DNA of 64,000 nucleotides from Thiodiazotropha sp040506775 (GCA_040506775.1 JBEVWC010000016.1:1-64000); one strand, 5' to 3'; shown: positions 35,410-44,151, numbered from the stretch's first letter. Notes: generated by a model not told the origin, from the sequence alone. Program-made: numbers and translations.

Positions 35410-36057
35410 ATGCCTGAGATCTCGGACCTGGCAATTCTCGCCATCTGCTGGATCGGGTATTTCCTGATCCACTCATGGCTTGCCTCCCTGGGTGTCAAGG
35501 CGTGGCTGGCGAATCATGCACCAGAGTGGTTTCCCGCCTACCGCCTTGGCTACAACCTGCTGGCGGGTCTGTTGCTGTTGCCCCCCCTGCTGCTCATGTG
35601 GCAGTTCAGTTCGCAGCCCCTGTGGCGCTGGGAGGGCCCGCTGGCGGTCCTGGCGTACCTGTTGATGCTGCTCGCGGTTGCCGGGTTTGTCTGGTCTCTG
35701 CGCTGGTACGACAGCGGTGAATTCCTCGGTTTGAGCCAGTGGCAACGCCGCCAGCGGGAGACCCGGGACCTGGAACGGCTGCACATCTCCCCGCTGCATC
35801 GCTATGTGCGGCATCCCTGGTACAGCCTTGGCCTGATCCTGGTGTGGACCCAGGACATGGACCCGGCCCGGTTGCTGTCTGCGGTACTGATCACCCTCTA
35901 TCTGATCATTGGCTCATGGCTGGAGGAGCGCAAACTGATCATCTATCACGGCGAACGTTATCGCGCCTATCTGAAACAGGTACCCGGTCTTATACCCCTG
36001 CCGGGTCGGGTGCTTTCGAAGTCTGAGGCCGAGGCACTGTCCCATTCCGAGGAGTGA
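35410..36057 (+). CDS. ICMT/NnrU-like membrane methyltransferase family protein
   Basis: A 215-residue protein with about five membrane helices. The C-terminal signature RHPWYSLGLILVW, then EERKLIIYHGERYRAYLKQVPGLIP, matches isoprenylcysteine carboxyl methyltransferases and the related NnrU/PEMT families, where His, Glu and Arg hold S-adenosylmethionine. The N-terminal helices (IGYFLIHSWLAS) resemble NnrU. The true methyl acceptor is unknown. It starts 24 bases after ppk2 and may share its transcript. A repeat block follows. Confidence 0.8.
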   Translation: MPEISDLAILAICWIGYFLIHSWLASLGVKAWLANHAPEWFPAYRLGYNLLAGLLLLPPLLLMWQFSSQPLWRWEGPLAVLAYLLMLLAVAGFVWSLRWYDSGEFLGLSQWQRRQRETRDLERLHISPLHRYVRHPWYSLGLILVWTQDMDPARLLSAVLITLYLIIGSWLEERKLIIYHGERYRAYLKQVPGLIPLPGRVLSKSEAEALSHSEE

Positions 36058-36099
36058 TCCAGTATTGAGAGCACTTGCGGATCGGGTCAACGCACTAAG

Positions 36100-36185
36100 G
36101 TAGGTCGGGTTCGCGTAGCGTCACCCGACGCATGGGGAAGTTTCTGATGTTTCCTGTCGGGTTACGCTGCGCTAACCCGACCTAC
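36100..36185. repeat. Inverted pair of the 'cgggttacgctgcgctaacc' repeat
   Basis: Two facing copies, 'taggtcgggttcgcgtagcg' (36101-36120) and 'gtcgggttacgctgcgctaa' (36156-36175), sit 35 bases apart after the ICMT-like gene. Transcribed, they would form a large stem-loop. The same pair layout occurs at 27040, 51867 and 52774. Confidence 0.75.
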
Positions 36186-36283
36186 AGCGGCACCGATACT
36201 CCGCTGATGGGGTTCAGCCGGATGGCATCCCCTCCCGATGGGGGAGGGGATGCCCGTCGACTTGAGGGGATTGGAGAGCGGGT

Positions 36284-37240
36284 TTACTGCTCCGGATTCC
36301 AGAAGTTACCCTGACCGTAGGGTCCCGGTCCGTAACCATAGCCCGGTTGTCCATAGGGCATCATGCCGGGTTGTGACCAGCCCTGGGGTCCCATGCCTCG
36401 TCCCGGCCCCATACCCTGACCAGGCCCCATGCCCATTCCTTGCCCGGGTCCCATACCCATTCCCTGCCCGGGTCCCATGCCCCGATGCCGTTGCATCATG
36501 GAATGACAGGCCGCACGCTGTTCATCGGTCATGCCCTGCATGATTTTCTGATGCTCAGCCCACTGCTCATCCATGGCCTGTTTGCGGGCCTCCCAGGGCG
36601 GGGTTTCCGGCATTTCGACGCCCATCTCTTCAGCCCGCTTGCGCATCTCCGCATAGCGCTCCTGACGGAAGGCATCACGCTCTTCCGGGGTCATGGACAT
36701 CATCTTGTTGTGATGCTCCATACGCTCCTCCATGCTGGGGCGGACACTCTCCATGCGCGGGTCAGCCCAGGGCGGGGTCTCCGGCATTTCAACCCCCATC
36801 TCCTCGGCCCGTTTGCGCATCTCCGCGTAGCGTTCCTGACGATAGGCATCACGTTCTTCCGGAGTCATGGACATCATCTTGTTGTGCCGAGCCATGCGCT
36901 CCTCCATGCCGGGACGCATGCTGTTCATGCGCGATGCGGTCCAGGGCGAACGCTCGGGCAGCATGACTCCCGCCTCTTCCGCACGCTTGCGCAGAGCCTC
37001 GTACTGGGCGTCGAGCTCTTTCAGCCGTTGTGTACGGGGATCGTCGGGAGTTGCCGGTTCGCTGCTCGCGACACTGTCTTCACTGCTGCTCTCAACCGCG
37101 GCCGGCTCTGATGCACTGCTTTCCTCTGCGGCCGGTTCGCTGGCGCTGACGCCCTCCGTTGCCGCTTCCTCAGCCATCAGGGCTGCACTGAAAGGCAAGA
37201 GTGTTGCGACCGTCAGGGCCAACATTTTTTTCTTGTACAT
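36284..37240 (-). CDS. Exported Met-rich protein with two 58-residue repeats
   Basis: A 318-residue exported protein; I recognise no family. Residues 1-23 form a signal peptide (LPFSAALMAEEA). Residues 24-68 are rich in Ser, Glu, Ala and Pro. Two near-identical 58-residue repeats occupy 111-168 and 169-226, each with MTPEERDAxRQERYAEMRK, AEEMGVEMPETPPW and HNKMM; half a unit precedes them (76-110). The tail (253-318) repeats MGPGQGMG and is rich in Gly, Tyr and Pro. The MTPEER and MTDEQRAA segments recall the LTxxQ motif of Spy/CpxP proteins, suggesting a periplasmic metal or stress role. The ATG at 37240 has GAAGGAG eight bases upstream. Confidence 0.65.
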   Translation of the reverse strand: MYKKKMLALTVATLLPFSAALMAEEAATEGVSASEPAAEESSASEPAAVESSSEDSVASSEPATPDDPRTQRLKELDAQYEALRKRAEEAGVMLPERSPWTASRMNSMRPGMEERMARHNKMMSMTPEERDAYRQERYAEMRKRAEEMGVEMPETPPWADPRMESVRPSMEERMEHHNKMMSMTPEERDAFRQERYAEMRKRAEEMGVEMPETPPWEARKQAMDEQWAEHQKIMQGMTDEQRAACHSMMQRHRGMGPGQGMGMGPGQGMGMGPGQGMGPGRGMGPQGWSQPGMMPYGQPGYGYGPGPYGQGNFWNPEQ

Positions 37241-37643
37241 GCTCGATTCTCCTTCAATGTTCCAGAATTGGATTTTTTGTATTAATTGTAATGTGCGATC
37301 CCGGCAGTGCCGGCCGGGTCCCGCGGGAAACCTCGAACCGGGGTATGCCAACCCTTGCGAACCATGACGGGCCGGTGCTGCCATGGAACTGCGGATTGGA
37401 CGATTCCATCCCTGGATGTTGTCTGCGCTGGCCGCCCGCCAAGAACCCGTCAATCAGCACGCCTCGGGTTGATGTTGCGATCATGGCAGCACACTGGCCT
37501 GATGTCCGCCCTGGGCTGCGGCAGCGCTCACATGGGAGGATAGAACATCCCAGCCATCTGTAAACGCCCGGTTTGGATGGTAAATCCCCCCGGAACGGCA
37601 AAACCACCGCTCAACGGCGACGTTGTAACCTCACCACATGGGA
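37241..37643. other. Intergenic region, 403 bases
   Basis: Beyond the ribosome site of the Met-rich protein I see no gene, repeat family or clear terminator. The short frames on both strands have no recognisable content. Confidence 0.4.
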
Positions 37644-38303
37644 TCAATTGACCGCCGAAGCCGGGGATTGCGCCGTTTCCTGATCTGATGTCGGCTGAGT
37701 CTCCTTCTGCAGGTTCTCCTCCTTGAGCTTGGCCACCTTGCCGGCCAGTTCAGCCAGCAGGCCGTCCATGCCCTGTGTCTTCACCAGGTTGCGGAACGAG
37801 GTGCGGTAGTTACTCACCAGACTGACCCCGTCCACGGTGACATCGTAGGCAAACCAGTCGTCATTCCGGTATCTAAGCTTGTAGCTCACCGGAAGTTCCT
37901 TGTTCGCAGACACGATGAAGGTTTGCACATCGGCCAGATTTCCCTTCAGGCGCTCCCGGCCCATGCGCACGGTTTGGTTGTCGTAACTGTCTACTGCTGA
38001 GAAATAGGTCTGCTCCAGGAGTTCCCGGAACAGCACGATGAACTGTTCACGCTGGGCCTCGGTGGCGGTACGCCAATTGGTGGCGAGAATGACCTGGGAC
38101 ATGGATTCGTAGTCGAAGCGCTTGCGGACCACGGCCTTGACCTGATCCCGGCGCTCGGTTTTGCTGAGGTTCGGGTCCTTTAGAAGCTCCAGGATTCGGT
38201 CAACCGTCTCCTTGACACGATCCGAAGGGCTGACATTGGCCGATGCCGGCAGGGTGAACGTCAGCAATAAAACAAAAACGAGTGATGCGACAGATCTGAA
38301 CAT
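37644..38303 (-). CDS. MlaC/Ttg2D-family phospholipid-binding protein
   Basis: A 219-residue exported protein. The signal peptide (about 1-22, LPASA) is followed by the MlaC fold: VKAVVRKRFDYESMSQVIL, WRTATEAQREQFIVLFRELLEQTY and YDVTVDGVSLVSNYRTSF. MlaC carries phospholipids between MlaA in the outer membrane and the MlaFEDB transporter. No mlaFEDB genes lie beside it, so this is an isolated paralogue or belongs to another lipid pathway. The C-terminus adds a Glu/Gln/Ser-rich tail absent from E. coli MlaC. Confidence 0.9.
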   Translation of the reverse strand: MFRSVASLVFVLLLTFTLPASANVSPSDRVKETVDRILELLKDPNLSKTERRDQVKAVVRKRFDYESMSQVILATNWRTATEAQREQFIVLFRELLEQTYFSAVDSYDNQTVRMGRERLKGNLADVQTFIVSANKELPVSYKLRYRNDDWFAYDVTVDGVSLVSNYRTSFRNLVKTQGMDGLLAELAGKVAKLKEENLQKETQPTSDQETAQSPASAVN

Positions 38304-38443
38304 GGTTCCCTTGATCCCTTGTTTGATGGTGGGGTTTTTTAACCCGGCGGGTCAAATTAAGACAACGACAGACAGCGATGGTGCGGCAGCATGGCCACAT
38401 CCGGCAAGGTCCGGACCCTGATGTCCCACGGGAACATCCTATC

Positions 38444-39880
38444 CTACTCTTGCGTTACCTCTTGTGACAGAGTGCTGACGTCTTCTGATGAAGACTGCCC
38501 GGTTTCAGCCATGCGGCCATTGAAATCGCTCACATCCCAGCAGATCGCCACCCTTTGTCCCTCTCTGCCGTCCTTGCCATCGATATAGTGACTGAACTGC
38601 AAAAGGGTCTTCTCCCGGCCATCCGGCAGGCTGAAACTTAATTTCAAGCGACTCACGGCCCGGTCATCATCATCGAACAGGGACTCCAGACTGTCCCGGT
38701 CCTGTTCAGCGAGCAGCTTCAGGATTGCCTCACGGGTGGGGGTGAAATCGGCCGCATCAAGTGACAGCAGGCTGAACATTTCCTCGTCCCAGAGGCATTC
38801 ACCACTCGCCGGGTACCAGCGCCAACTTGCGCTGGGCAGCAGGGCATTCATAAACTCCGCCTGTTTCGACAACTCCTTGGTGCGGTGCCGGTAGCGCTTG
38901 GTCTTGTGTTTGAGATGCAGCAGCTTCTGTTTCAGCAACTCCTCACGGCGCCTTAAGCGCCTGATCGATCGTAGGGTTTTCTCCCGATGATGGGCGAGTC
39001 TGCGTTTTGACCGACGGGTCACGATCCACACCAGCAACAGACTCCAGATCACCCACAGCAGGGTCCACAGGAGGAATCGTAGAAACCCGGATTCCCTGGG
39101 ATGGGTATTTTCCACCCCGGGCCAGTTGCTCCAGACATCGTTGAGTTCATCCTCGTTGAACCGGTCGAGGGATTTCTGCAGCAGGGTATGCAGAGTCGGA
39201 TTATCACGGGATGTGGCCAGAGCAATGTCCAGGGTGAGATCCAGGTCCTGCGCCTTTCTCAAACCTTCGTAGTGTCCCTCGCCACGCAGATAATCGACGC
39301 TTGCCGCATCCCCCAGATAGACCTGTGCCCGACCCGCCATCACTGCGCTCAGTGCCTGATCCAGGTCCTTGGCGGGAAGGGTGTGGGTGCCCGGCAGGTA
39401 ATGGGGCAGGAACTCTTCCCAGATGCTTCCCGCCAGCACCGAAACCGTGAGACCGTCCATGGCCGACATACCCTGACCCTTGAGTGATCCCAGGGAATAC
39501 AGGGCGGCCGGCAGGGTTACATAGGGACGGGAGAACTGCCAGTCCGGGGGACTCAGGGCGGTGTGCACAGTGGCCCCGATGAAATCCACCTCACCGGAAC
39601 TCAGGGCATTGGCAAGTCGTTGATCATCCGGATACTGGACCAGATCGAGATAGAGTCCCAGTTTTGCGGCCAGCACCCGCAGATAATCCGCCGCCAGCCC
39701 CATCGGCTGACCGCTTTCGAAAAACAGGATTGGAGGGGTCATAGAGACCACCCCCACCTTCAATTTCTGATGGTCATCCAACCAGGCCTTTTCGGCCATG
39801 TTGAAGCGTGACACCTGGGCGGATGCCGTGCCGGCCAGGAGCAGCCCCAGCAGACACAACCACAGCCATCGCATGTACAT
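38444..39880 (-). CDS. Membrane sensor: periplasmic solute-binding domain plus PAS-like domain, no kinase
   Basis: A 478-residue bitopic protein. A signal peptide (1-21) leads to one SBP_bac_3 domain (about 38-255, KVGVVSMTPPILFF, GEVDFIGAT). A membrane helix (265-288), a very basic coiled coil (290-340, RRSKRRLAHHRE) and a PAS-like domain (about 345-455, WRWYPASGECLWDEEMFSL) follow. Such proteins normally continue into a histidine kinase or GGDEF output, but this one stops at residue 478 with an acidic Ser/Glu tail. The stop is clean, so it looks natural. The start at 39880 has GGGAG nine bases upstream; 39874 is also possible. Confidence 0.75.
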   Translation of the reverse strand: MYMRWLWLCLLGLLLAGTASAQVSRFNMAEKAWLDDHQKLKVGVVSMTPPILFFESGQPMGLAADYLRVLAAKLGLYLDLVQYPDDQRLANALSSGEVDFIGATVHTALSPPDWQFSRPYVTLPAALYSLGSLKGQGMSAMDGLTVSVLAGSIWEEFLPHYLPGTHTLPAKDLDQALSAVMAGRAQVYLGDAASVDYLRGEGHYEGLRKAQDLDLTLDIALATSRDNPTLHTLLQKSLDRFNEDELNDVWSNWPGVENTHPRESGFLRFLLWTLLWVIWSLLLVWIVTRRSKRRLAHHREKTLRSIRRLRRREELLKQKLLHLKHKTKRYRHRTKELSKQAEFMNALLPSASWRWYPASGECLWDEEMFSLLSLDAADFTPTREAILKLLAEQDRDSLESLFDDDDRAVSRLKLSFSLPDGREKTLLQFSHYIDGKDGREGQRVAICWDVSDFNGRMAETGQSSSEDVSTLSQEVTQE

Positions 39881-40467
39881 CCTTGATCTCTCCCTCTCTG
39901 ACTCTGTTCGACGACCCCGTTTCCGTCGACGACCGCAATCCCGAACACCCATGACACACGGCTCCGGACATTGCGTACACCCGACTATTCCACGAACCGC
40001 GTGGCGTGCCAAGTCATCGCAACCCGGATAGCGGGATTGCCAACGGCCGCACAGAAACCGGTCACACAAAACCTGCCACCCCGGCGTCCACCCTGATTGG
40101 GCCCCTCAGGCCCTCGCTCCTGCTCGCCCACTCGGAGTCCTGGAGGGCAACTAATCAGCCAACGTTCAATAACTTGCAAAATATACCAACTTGCCAGGAG
40201 GTTGACAGATCATTGGCATCAGTGTGATAAACAGTTCCCCATGCGGGGGATCGGTGGTTCCACTGCGACGAGTGGAAAATGCAAGCAGCCCTGACAGATG
40301 GTGTACGAGGCGCACTACGCCGCTTGAGCCCCGTTTGCATCTGCCGATAGGCATACCGGAGTGGATTGAAACCCGGGATTGCGCCGATCCGGGTAGAATT
40401 TGCACAGCCCGCACAATCAACCCCGCGGACAAACCACGGCTTCGAATATCACCGGACCCCAACCTTG
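39881..40467. other. Divergent intergenic region, 587 bases
   Basis: The space between the sensor and tsaC. It holds a perfect -35 box (TTGACA, 40202-40207) with GATAAA 18 bases later, a possible rightward promoter for tsaC, and otherwise no gene, repeat or RNA that I can support. Confidence 0.4.
40202..40231 (+). promoter_or_regulatory. Possible sigma-70 promoter upstream of tsaC
   Basis: TTGACA at 40202-40207 and GATAAA at 40226-40231 with an 18-base spacer. The -35 is perfect, the -10 matches four of six bases. It lies 237 bases before the tsaC start. Confidence 0.35.
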
Positions 40468-41037
40468 ATGACAGCCCAGCAGATCCATCCCTGGCACCTT
40501 CGCCTGGCCCGGCAGGTCATACATGCCGGGGGTTTGATCGCCTATCCCACGGAGGCGGTGTTCGGCCTTGGCTGCCACCCCCTCGATCACCACGCGGTGA
40601 GCCGTCTCCTGAAACTCAAGAATCGTCCGGTGGAAAAAGGCCTGATCCTGATCTCCGACAGTTTCGAGCGCCTCCAACCCTTCCTTCAGCCCCTGCCGGA
40701 AGCGCGCAACCGCTTACTCATGGAGAGCTGGCCCGGCCCCGCCACCTGGCTGGTACCCGCAGCCCCCACCACCCCCTATTGGCTCACGGGCAAGCACGCG
40801 ACCCTGGCGGTCAGGGTCACCGGCCATCCCCTGGCGGCGGCGCTCTGCCGGATCGCAGGCACCCCGCTGGTTTCCACCAGCGCCAACCTGAGCGGCCGTC
40901 CGCCGGCACGCACCGCGTTACAGGTGAGATTGCGCTGCGCCGGGAATATCGACCTGGTTGTTCACGGACGCACCGGTACACTTGATCGCCCGACAGTCAT
41001 CCGCGACGCCCTCAGTGGCGTCGTAATCAGGGCCTGA
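40468..41037 (+). CDS. tsaC: L-threonylcarbamoyladenylate synthase TsaC
   Basis: A 189-residue YrdC/Sua5-family enzyme that makes threonylcarbamoyl-AMP from threonine, bicarbonate and ATP, the first step of the t6A modification of ANN-decoding tRNAs. Motifs: AYPTEAVFGLGC near the N-terminus, KLKNRPVEKG for nucleotide binding, and STSANLSGRPP. The start at 40468 (MTAQQ) gives the standard length (190 in E. coli). The usual gammaproteobacterial partner dprA or aroE is not adjacent; aroE lies 3.1 kb downstream. Confidence 0.94.
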   Translation: MTAQQIHPWHLRLARQVIHAGGLIAYPTEAVFGLGCHPLDHHAVSRLLKLKNRPVEKGLILISDSFERLQPFLQPLPEARNRLLMESWPGPATWLVPAAPTTPYWLTGKHATLAVRVTGHPLAAALCRIAGTPLVSTSANLSGRPPARTALQVRLRCAGNIDLVVHGRTGTLDRPTVIRDALSGVVIRA

Positions 41038-41087
41038 GACCATAGGTGGCCGGTTGAGCATTCGCCAAGTCAGGAAAACGCGGCACG

Positions 41088-41115
41088 AAAAAAAACCCAC
41101 CCTGGGGGGGTGGGC
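41088..41115 (-). terminator. Strong intrinsic terminator, minus strand
   Basis: On the minus strand CCCACCC pairs with GGGTGGG around a 5-base loop and is followed by eight T. It ends a transcript entering from the right: either the thioredoxin gene, 205 bases upstream, or a separate short RNA. Confidence 0.88.
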
Positions 41116-41235
41116 TTAAAGCGCTTGTTTATCAGCGCCGGAGGAGGATCGAAACCATCAAGTACTCTTACCCCTTACAACGGCGGCGTGAACAAAAACT
41201 TTAATTTGTGGGTGTTTACCGGACCAAGCCAGGAT
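41088..41235 (-). ncRNA. Candidate small RNA downstream of the thioredoxin-like gene
   Basis: A very AT-rich stretch at 41240-41280 contains a TATAGA-type -10 on the minus strand (41246-41241). About 145 bases later lies the strong terminator at 41088-41115. The interval has an internal hairpin (GGCGCT / AGCGCT with a short loop, about 41121-41139). It also holds a tiny frame, ATG-GTT-TCG-ATC-CTC-CTC-CGG-CGC-TGA (41157-41131), that might be a leader peptide. No known RNA family was recognised. It could instead be the thioredoxin 3' untranslated region. Confidence 0.35.
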
Positions 41236-41320
41236 CAGTATCTATAACTTATTGAATATTATGTAATATTAAAGCTGTCGAAACGTCAAACTCCACCCTG
41301 GACAGATCCCTGGAACGAAT

Positions 41321-41716
41321 TTAAGTCACATCCTGACCGTCCGAAACCGTGGCGACACCCTGTGGGCCAAGATGTTCGCTGATCCAGTCCCGCAGCCAGT
41401 GACTCTGACGGGAGCCATGAAATCGACCGATCTCCTCCCCGTCACGGAACAGAATCACGGTGGGAAAGCCCCGCAAACGGTAGTGCCCGGCCAGACGCAT
41501 GTTGTCATCCACCTCCACCTTGGCCAGTACCACCCGCCCCTCCAGCTCACCGATCACCCGCTCCAGAGCCGGGGCCAGGGAGAGGCAGGGAGCACACCAT
41601 TCAGCCCAGAAATCGACCATCACCGGCTGCACGTGGGAGGCCTGTACGACCCGTTCCTGGAAGGTCGCTTCCTCAACGGAGTAGATTGCCGGATTTGGCT
41701 CGGATGCGCTTTTCAT
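41321..41716 (-). CDS. Thioredoxin-like protein
   Basis: A 131-residue thioredoxin-fold protein with the active site DFWAEWCAPC and the cis-proline loop RGFPTVILF. It has a 15-residue N-terminal and a 10-residue C-terminal extension compared with E. coli TrxA, and no signal peptide, so it acts as a cytoplasmic disulfide reductase or binds a specific partner. The ATG at 41716 is preferred (GAGAGG eight bases upstream) over the GTG at 41725. rho does not follow it, so it is probably not the main trxA locus. It is divergent from hemB. Confidence 0.9.
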   Translation of the reverse strand: MKSASEPNPAIYSVEEATFQERVVQASHVQPVMVDFWAEWCAPCLSLAPALERVIGELEGRVVLAKVEVDDNMRLAGHYRLRGFPTVILFRDGEEIGRFHGSRQSHWLRDWISEHLGPQGVATVSDGQDVT

Positions 41717-41848
41717 GGTGAACACCTCTCCCCGTGGCTGCTTCGACCGGGTTGAACATGAATCGGATGGAGCGGGTATGATAAGTTATTCCCGGCATCC
41801 GGCAACCGGATTCCGCAAATACCGATCCACAGCCGAGTCGAGGAACCC

Positions 41849-42859
41849 ATGTCCAGCCACTACCGCCGCGCCGAATTTCCCGCCACCCGCATGAGACGCC
41901 TGCGGCGTCATGAATTCTCCCGGCGCCTGGTCAGGGAAACCCTCGTCACCCCGGCGGATTTCATCTACCCGGTGTTCGTCCTCGAGGGTCAGGGACAGCG
42001 GGAGGCCGTCCCGTCCATGCCGGGAGTGGAACGCCTGAGCATCGATCTGTTGGTTGAGGAAGCCCGCCTGGCTCACAGCCTTGGAATTCCCGCCATGGCC
42101 CTGTTCCCCGTGACCCCCCTGTCGGCGAAAAGCGAAGACGCCTGTGAGGCCTACAACCCGGACGGCCTGGCACAGCGGGCGGTACGCGCGCTCAAGGACG
42201 CGGTTCCGGAGTTGGGAGTGATCACCGATGTAGCCCTCGACCCCTTCACCACCCATGGCCAGGACGGTCTGATCGACGCCACCGGCTATGTGCTGAACGA
42301 CGAAACCAAGGAGGTGCTGGTGCGCCAGGCCCTGTCCCACGCGGCGGCCGGAGCGGATGTGGTGGCCCCCTCGGACATGATGGACGGACGAATCGGCGCA
42401 ATCCGCGAGGCACTCGAGCAGGAGGGACATATCCATACCCTGATCCTCGCCTACGCAGCCAAGTACGCTTCCAGCTTCTACGGACCGTTTCGTGACGCGG
42501 TGGGCTCCGCCGCCAATCTGGGCGGAGGCAACAAATACAGCTACCAGATGGACCCCGCCAACAGCAACGAGGCGTTGCACGAAGTCGGCCTGGACCTGCA
42601 GGAGGGCGCCGACATGGTGATGGTCAAACCGGGCATGCCCTACCTGGACATCGTGCGCCGGGTGAAAGAAACCTTCCAGGTCCCCACCTTCGCCTACCAG
42701 GTCAGCGGCGAATACGCCATGCTCAAGGCCGCCGCACAGAACGGCTGGCTGGATGAAAAGGCAGTGGTGCTGGAATCCCTGCTGTGCATCAAGCGCGCAG
42801 GCTGCGACGGCATCCTCACCTACTTCGCCAGGCAGGCGGCGCAGTGGCTGAACGATTGA
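41849..42859 (+). CDS. hemB: Delta-aminolevulinic acid dehydratase HemB
   Basis: A 336-residue enzyme that joins two 5-aminolevulinate molecules to form porphobilinogen for heme. The catalytic lysines are in AYAAKYASSFYG and VMVKPGMPYL. The metal-site segment reads DVALDPFTTHGQDG, with Asp and Ala where zinc enzymes have cysteines, so this is the magnesium-type HemB, as in Pseudomonas. The C-terminal YQVSGEYAML is intact. It is divergent from the thioredoxin-like gene, and a long non-coding repeat region follows. Confidence 0.97.
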   Translation: MSSHYRRAEFPATRMRRLRRHEFSRRLVRETLVTPADFIYPVFVLEGQGQREAVPSMPGVERLSIDLLVEEARLAHSLGIPAMALFPVTPLSAKSEDACEAYNPDGLAQRAVRALKDAVPELGVITDVALDPFTTHGQDGLIDATGYVLNDETKEVLVRQALSHAAAGADVVAPSDMMDGRIGAIREALEQEGHIHTLILAYAAKYASSFYGPFRDAVGSAANLGGGNKYSYQMDPANSNEALHEVGLDLQEGADMVMVKPGMPYLDIVRRVKETFQVPTFAYQVSGEYAMLKAAAQNGWLDEKAVVLESLLCIKRAGCDGILTYFARQAAQWLND

Positions 42860-43778
42860 ACAACATCGAGGTTACGTGGGGAAATTTCAACAATCGGTTG
42901 TCAAATCAACCGTGAATTCTGGATCAAGGAGCCCGCATGACGCGCGATTTGTGGACTTTATGACCGTCACATTTGCTCGAAAAGCTATGATTTGATTCCC
43001 TGTTCAGCGTATTACAAACCCCTGTTTGCACGCGGGTCTATCTCACCACGAAGGACACGAAGGATCATAGAAACGAAACGCTTGAGCGGCCCGACGCCTC
43101 GTTCCCAGTTCCGCGTGGGAACGAAACGAACCATAGGGATCTTTGGATGCTTGCAGACTGGCAAAATCGACATCCGTTGCGGGTCCCGGCTTCCGCTTCG
43201 CTACAACCGGGCTACACGGGTGAGGCTTATGCCTCTTGAGATTCCCGTTTGTCCCGAGCGAGAAGCGCAGCAAAAACCGATCAGCGGGGCTGGCTGTTTG
43301 AGCGCAGCGAGTTCCAGCCCCGCCGGTTTTTGTGAGCATCGCAGCGGTCCCCGAAGGGGCGGGTCAGTCGGGCGCCCTTTCTTTTGGCGCAAAAAGAAAA
43401 GTGACTCGCCCAGGAGGGCGAAACCGGCGATATCCGGTATGAGGAGAACAGCGATTGAGAGCAATCAGATCCGTTGCTCCCTTAGATCCTCCCTTCCACG
43501 ACCTGGGGGCAGTACCCAAACGAGCGACTTTGTGAACCAGCGTTCCCGGATAGGGAGAGGATGATCCAATGCCGATGAGCATAGCGAAAAAGCTATGATT
43601 TTCATCACTGTGCAGCATATTACAAACCCCGGTTCGCCGAGGTATTGCCCGGTTCGATGTGTTTGCATTAGCCTAGGTCTGCATTCCCACGCAGAGCGTG
43701 GGAACGAGGCGAAACCATAGGGATCACTGGATGCTTGCAGACTAGCAAACGCACTATCTATTCACGCCATTGGCAAAT
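42860..43778. repeat. Repeat-dense non-coding region with a duplicated segment
   Basis: About 900 bases without a supported gene. Two imperfect direct copies of a composite segment occur at about 42975-43165 and 43583-43749. Each begins with 'aaaagctatgatt', continues through 'attacaaacccc', contains a 'gttccca...gcgtgggaacga' palindrome (43098-43129 and 43681-43711), and ends 'gatgcttgcagact'. Between them lies a stretch (about 43270-43440) of the 'gggcgccctttcttttggcg' type found widely between genes in gammaproteobacteria. Confidence 0.7.
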
Positions 43779-44060
43779 ATGAAAAGCGTAGAAGAAGAGT
43801 TCAAAAAATTTGCAGATGAAGTCAATCATCTCTGTACTCATATAAGTGTAAGAGAAGATGAAAACGGCCCGTATATTTTTGCTCTTGGGCTAAAAAACAC
43901 ACATACCTTGCAGGTACGTAAACTGCCCTCCGATTATGTCCTTGAACTCTGGCATGGTGAAAATGCAGAGGTAGAGACTATCGTGGAAGAGTCCCGTTAT
44001 CGTGACAGTAGATCTGCATTCAATAGGGCAAGAAAATGGCTAGAGCGCGATACCCTGTAA
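43779..44060 (+). CDS. AT-rich orphan small protein
   Basis: A 93-residue acidic, soluble protein; not recognised. It has a predicted helical N-terminus (VEEEFKKFADEVNHL), a beta-rich middle (YIFALGLKNTHTLQVRKL, YVLELWHG) and a helical C-terminus (FNRARKWLERDTL). Base composition is clearly lower in GC than its neighbours, with many AAA, GAA and AAT codons, and it sits directly after the repeat-dense region, which suggests recent acquisition. A TTG at 43770 is an alternative start. It could be an immunity or antitoxin-like protein, but nothing proves it. Confidence 0.6.
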   Translation: MKSVEEEFKKFADEVNHLCTHISVREDENGPYIFALGLKNTHTLQVRKLPSDYVLELWHGENAEVETIVEESRYRDSRSAFNRARKWLERDTL

Positions 44061-44151
44061 CAACAACCAAAGGCTAGCTGCTACTAAACAGTTGTGAACA
44101 ACTAAAGTAGTATTCCGAATTAAAAATTCAACATTAAAAATTCAAAACTCA

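Noticed and set aside
36400..36480. Short tandem repeats that could be a CRISPR array
   Set aside because: They code for MGPGQGMG repeats inside an intact gene and have no spacers.
43201..43668. Frames in the hemB-aroE interval such as FLFAPKERAPD-type peptides
   Set aside because: This peptide type is the translation of a widespread intergenic repeat, not a gene.
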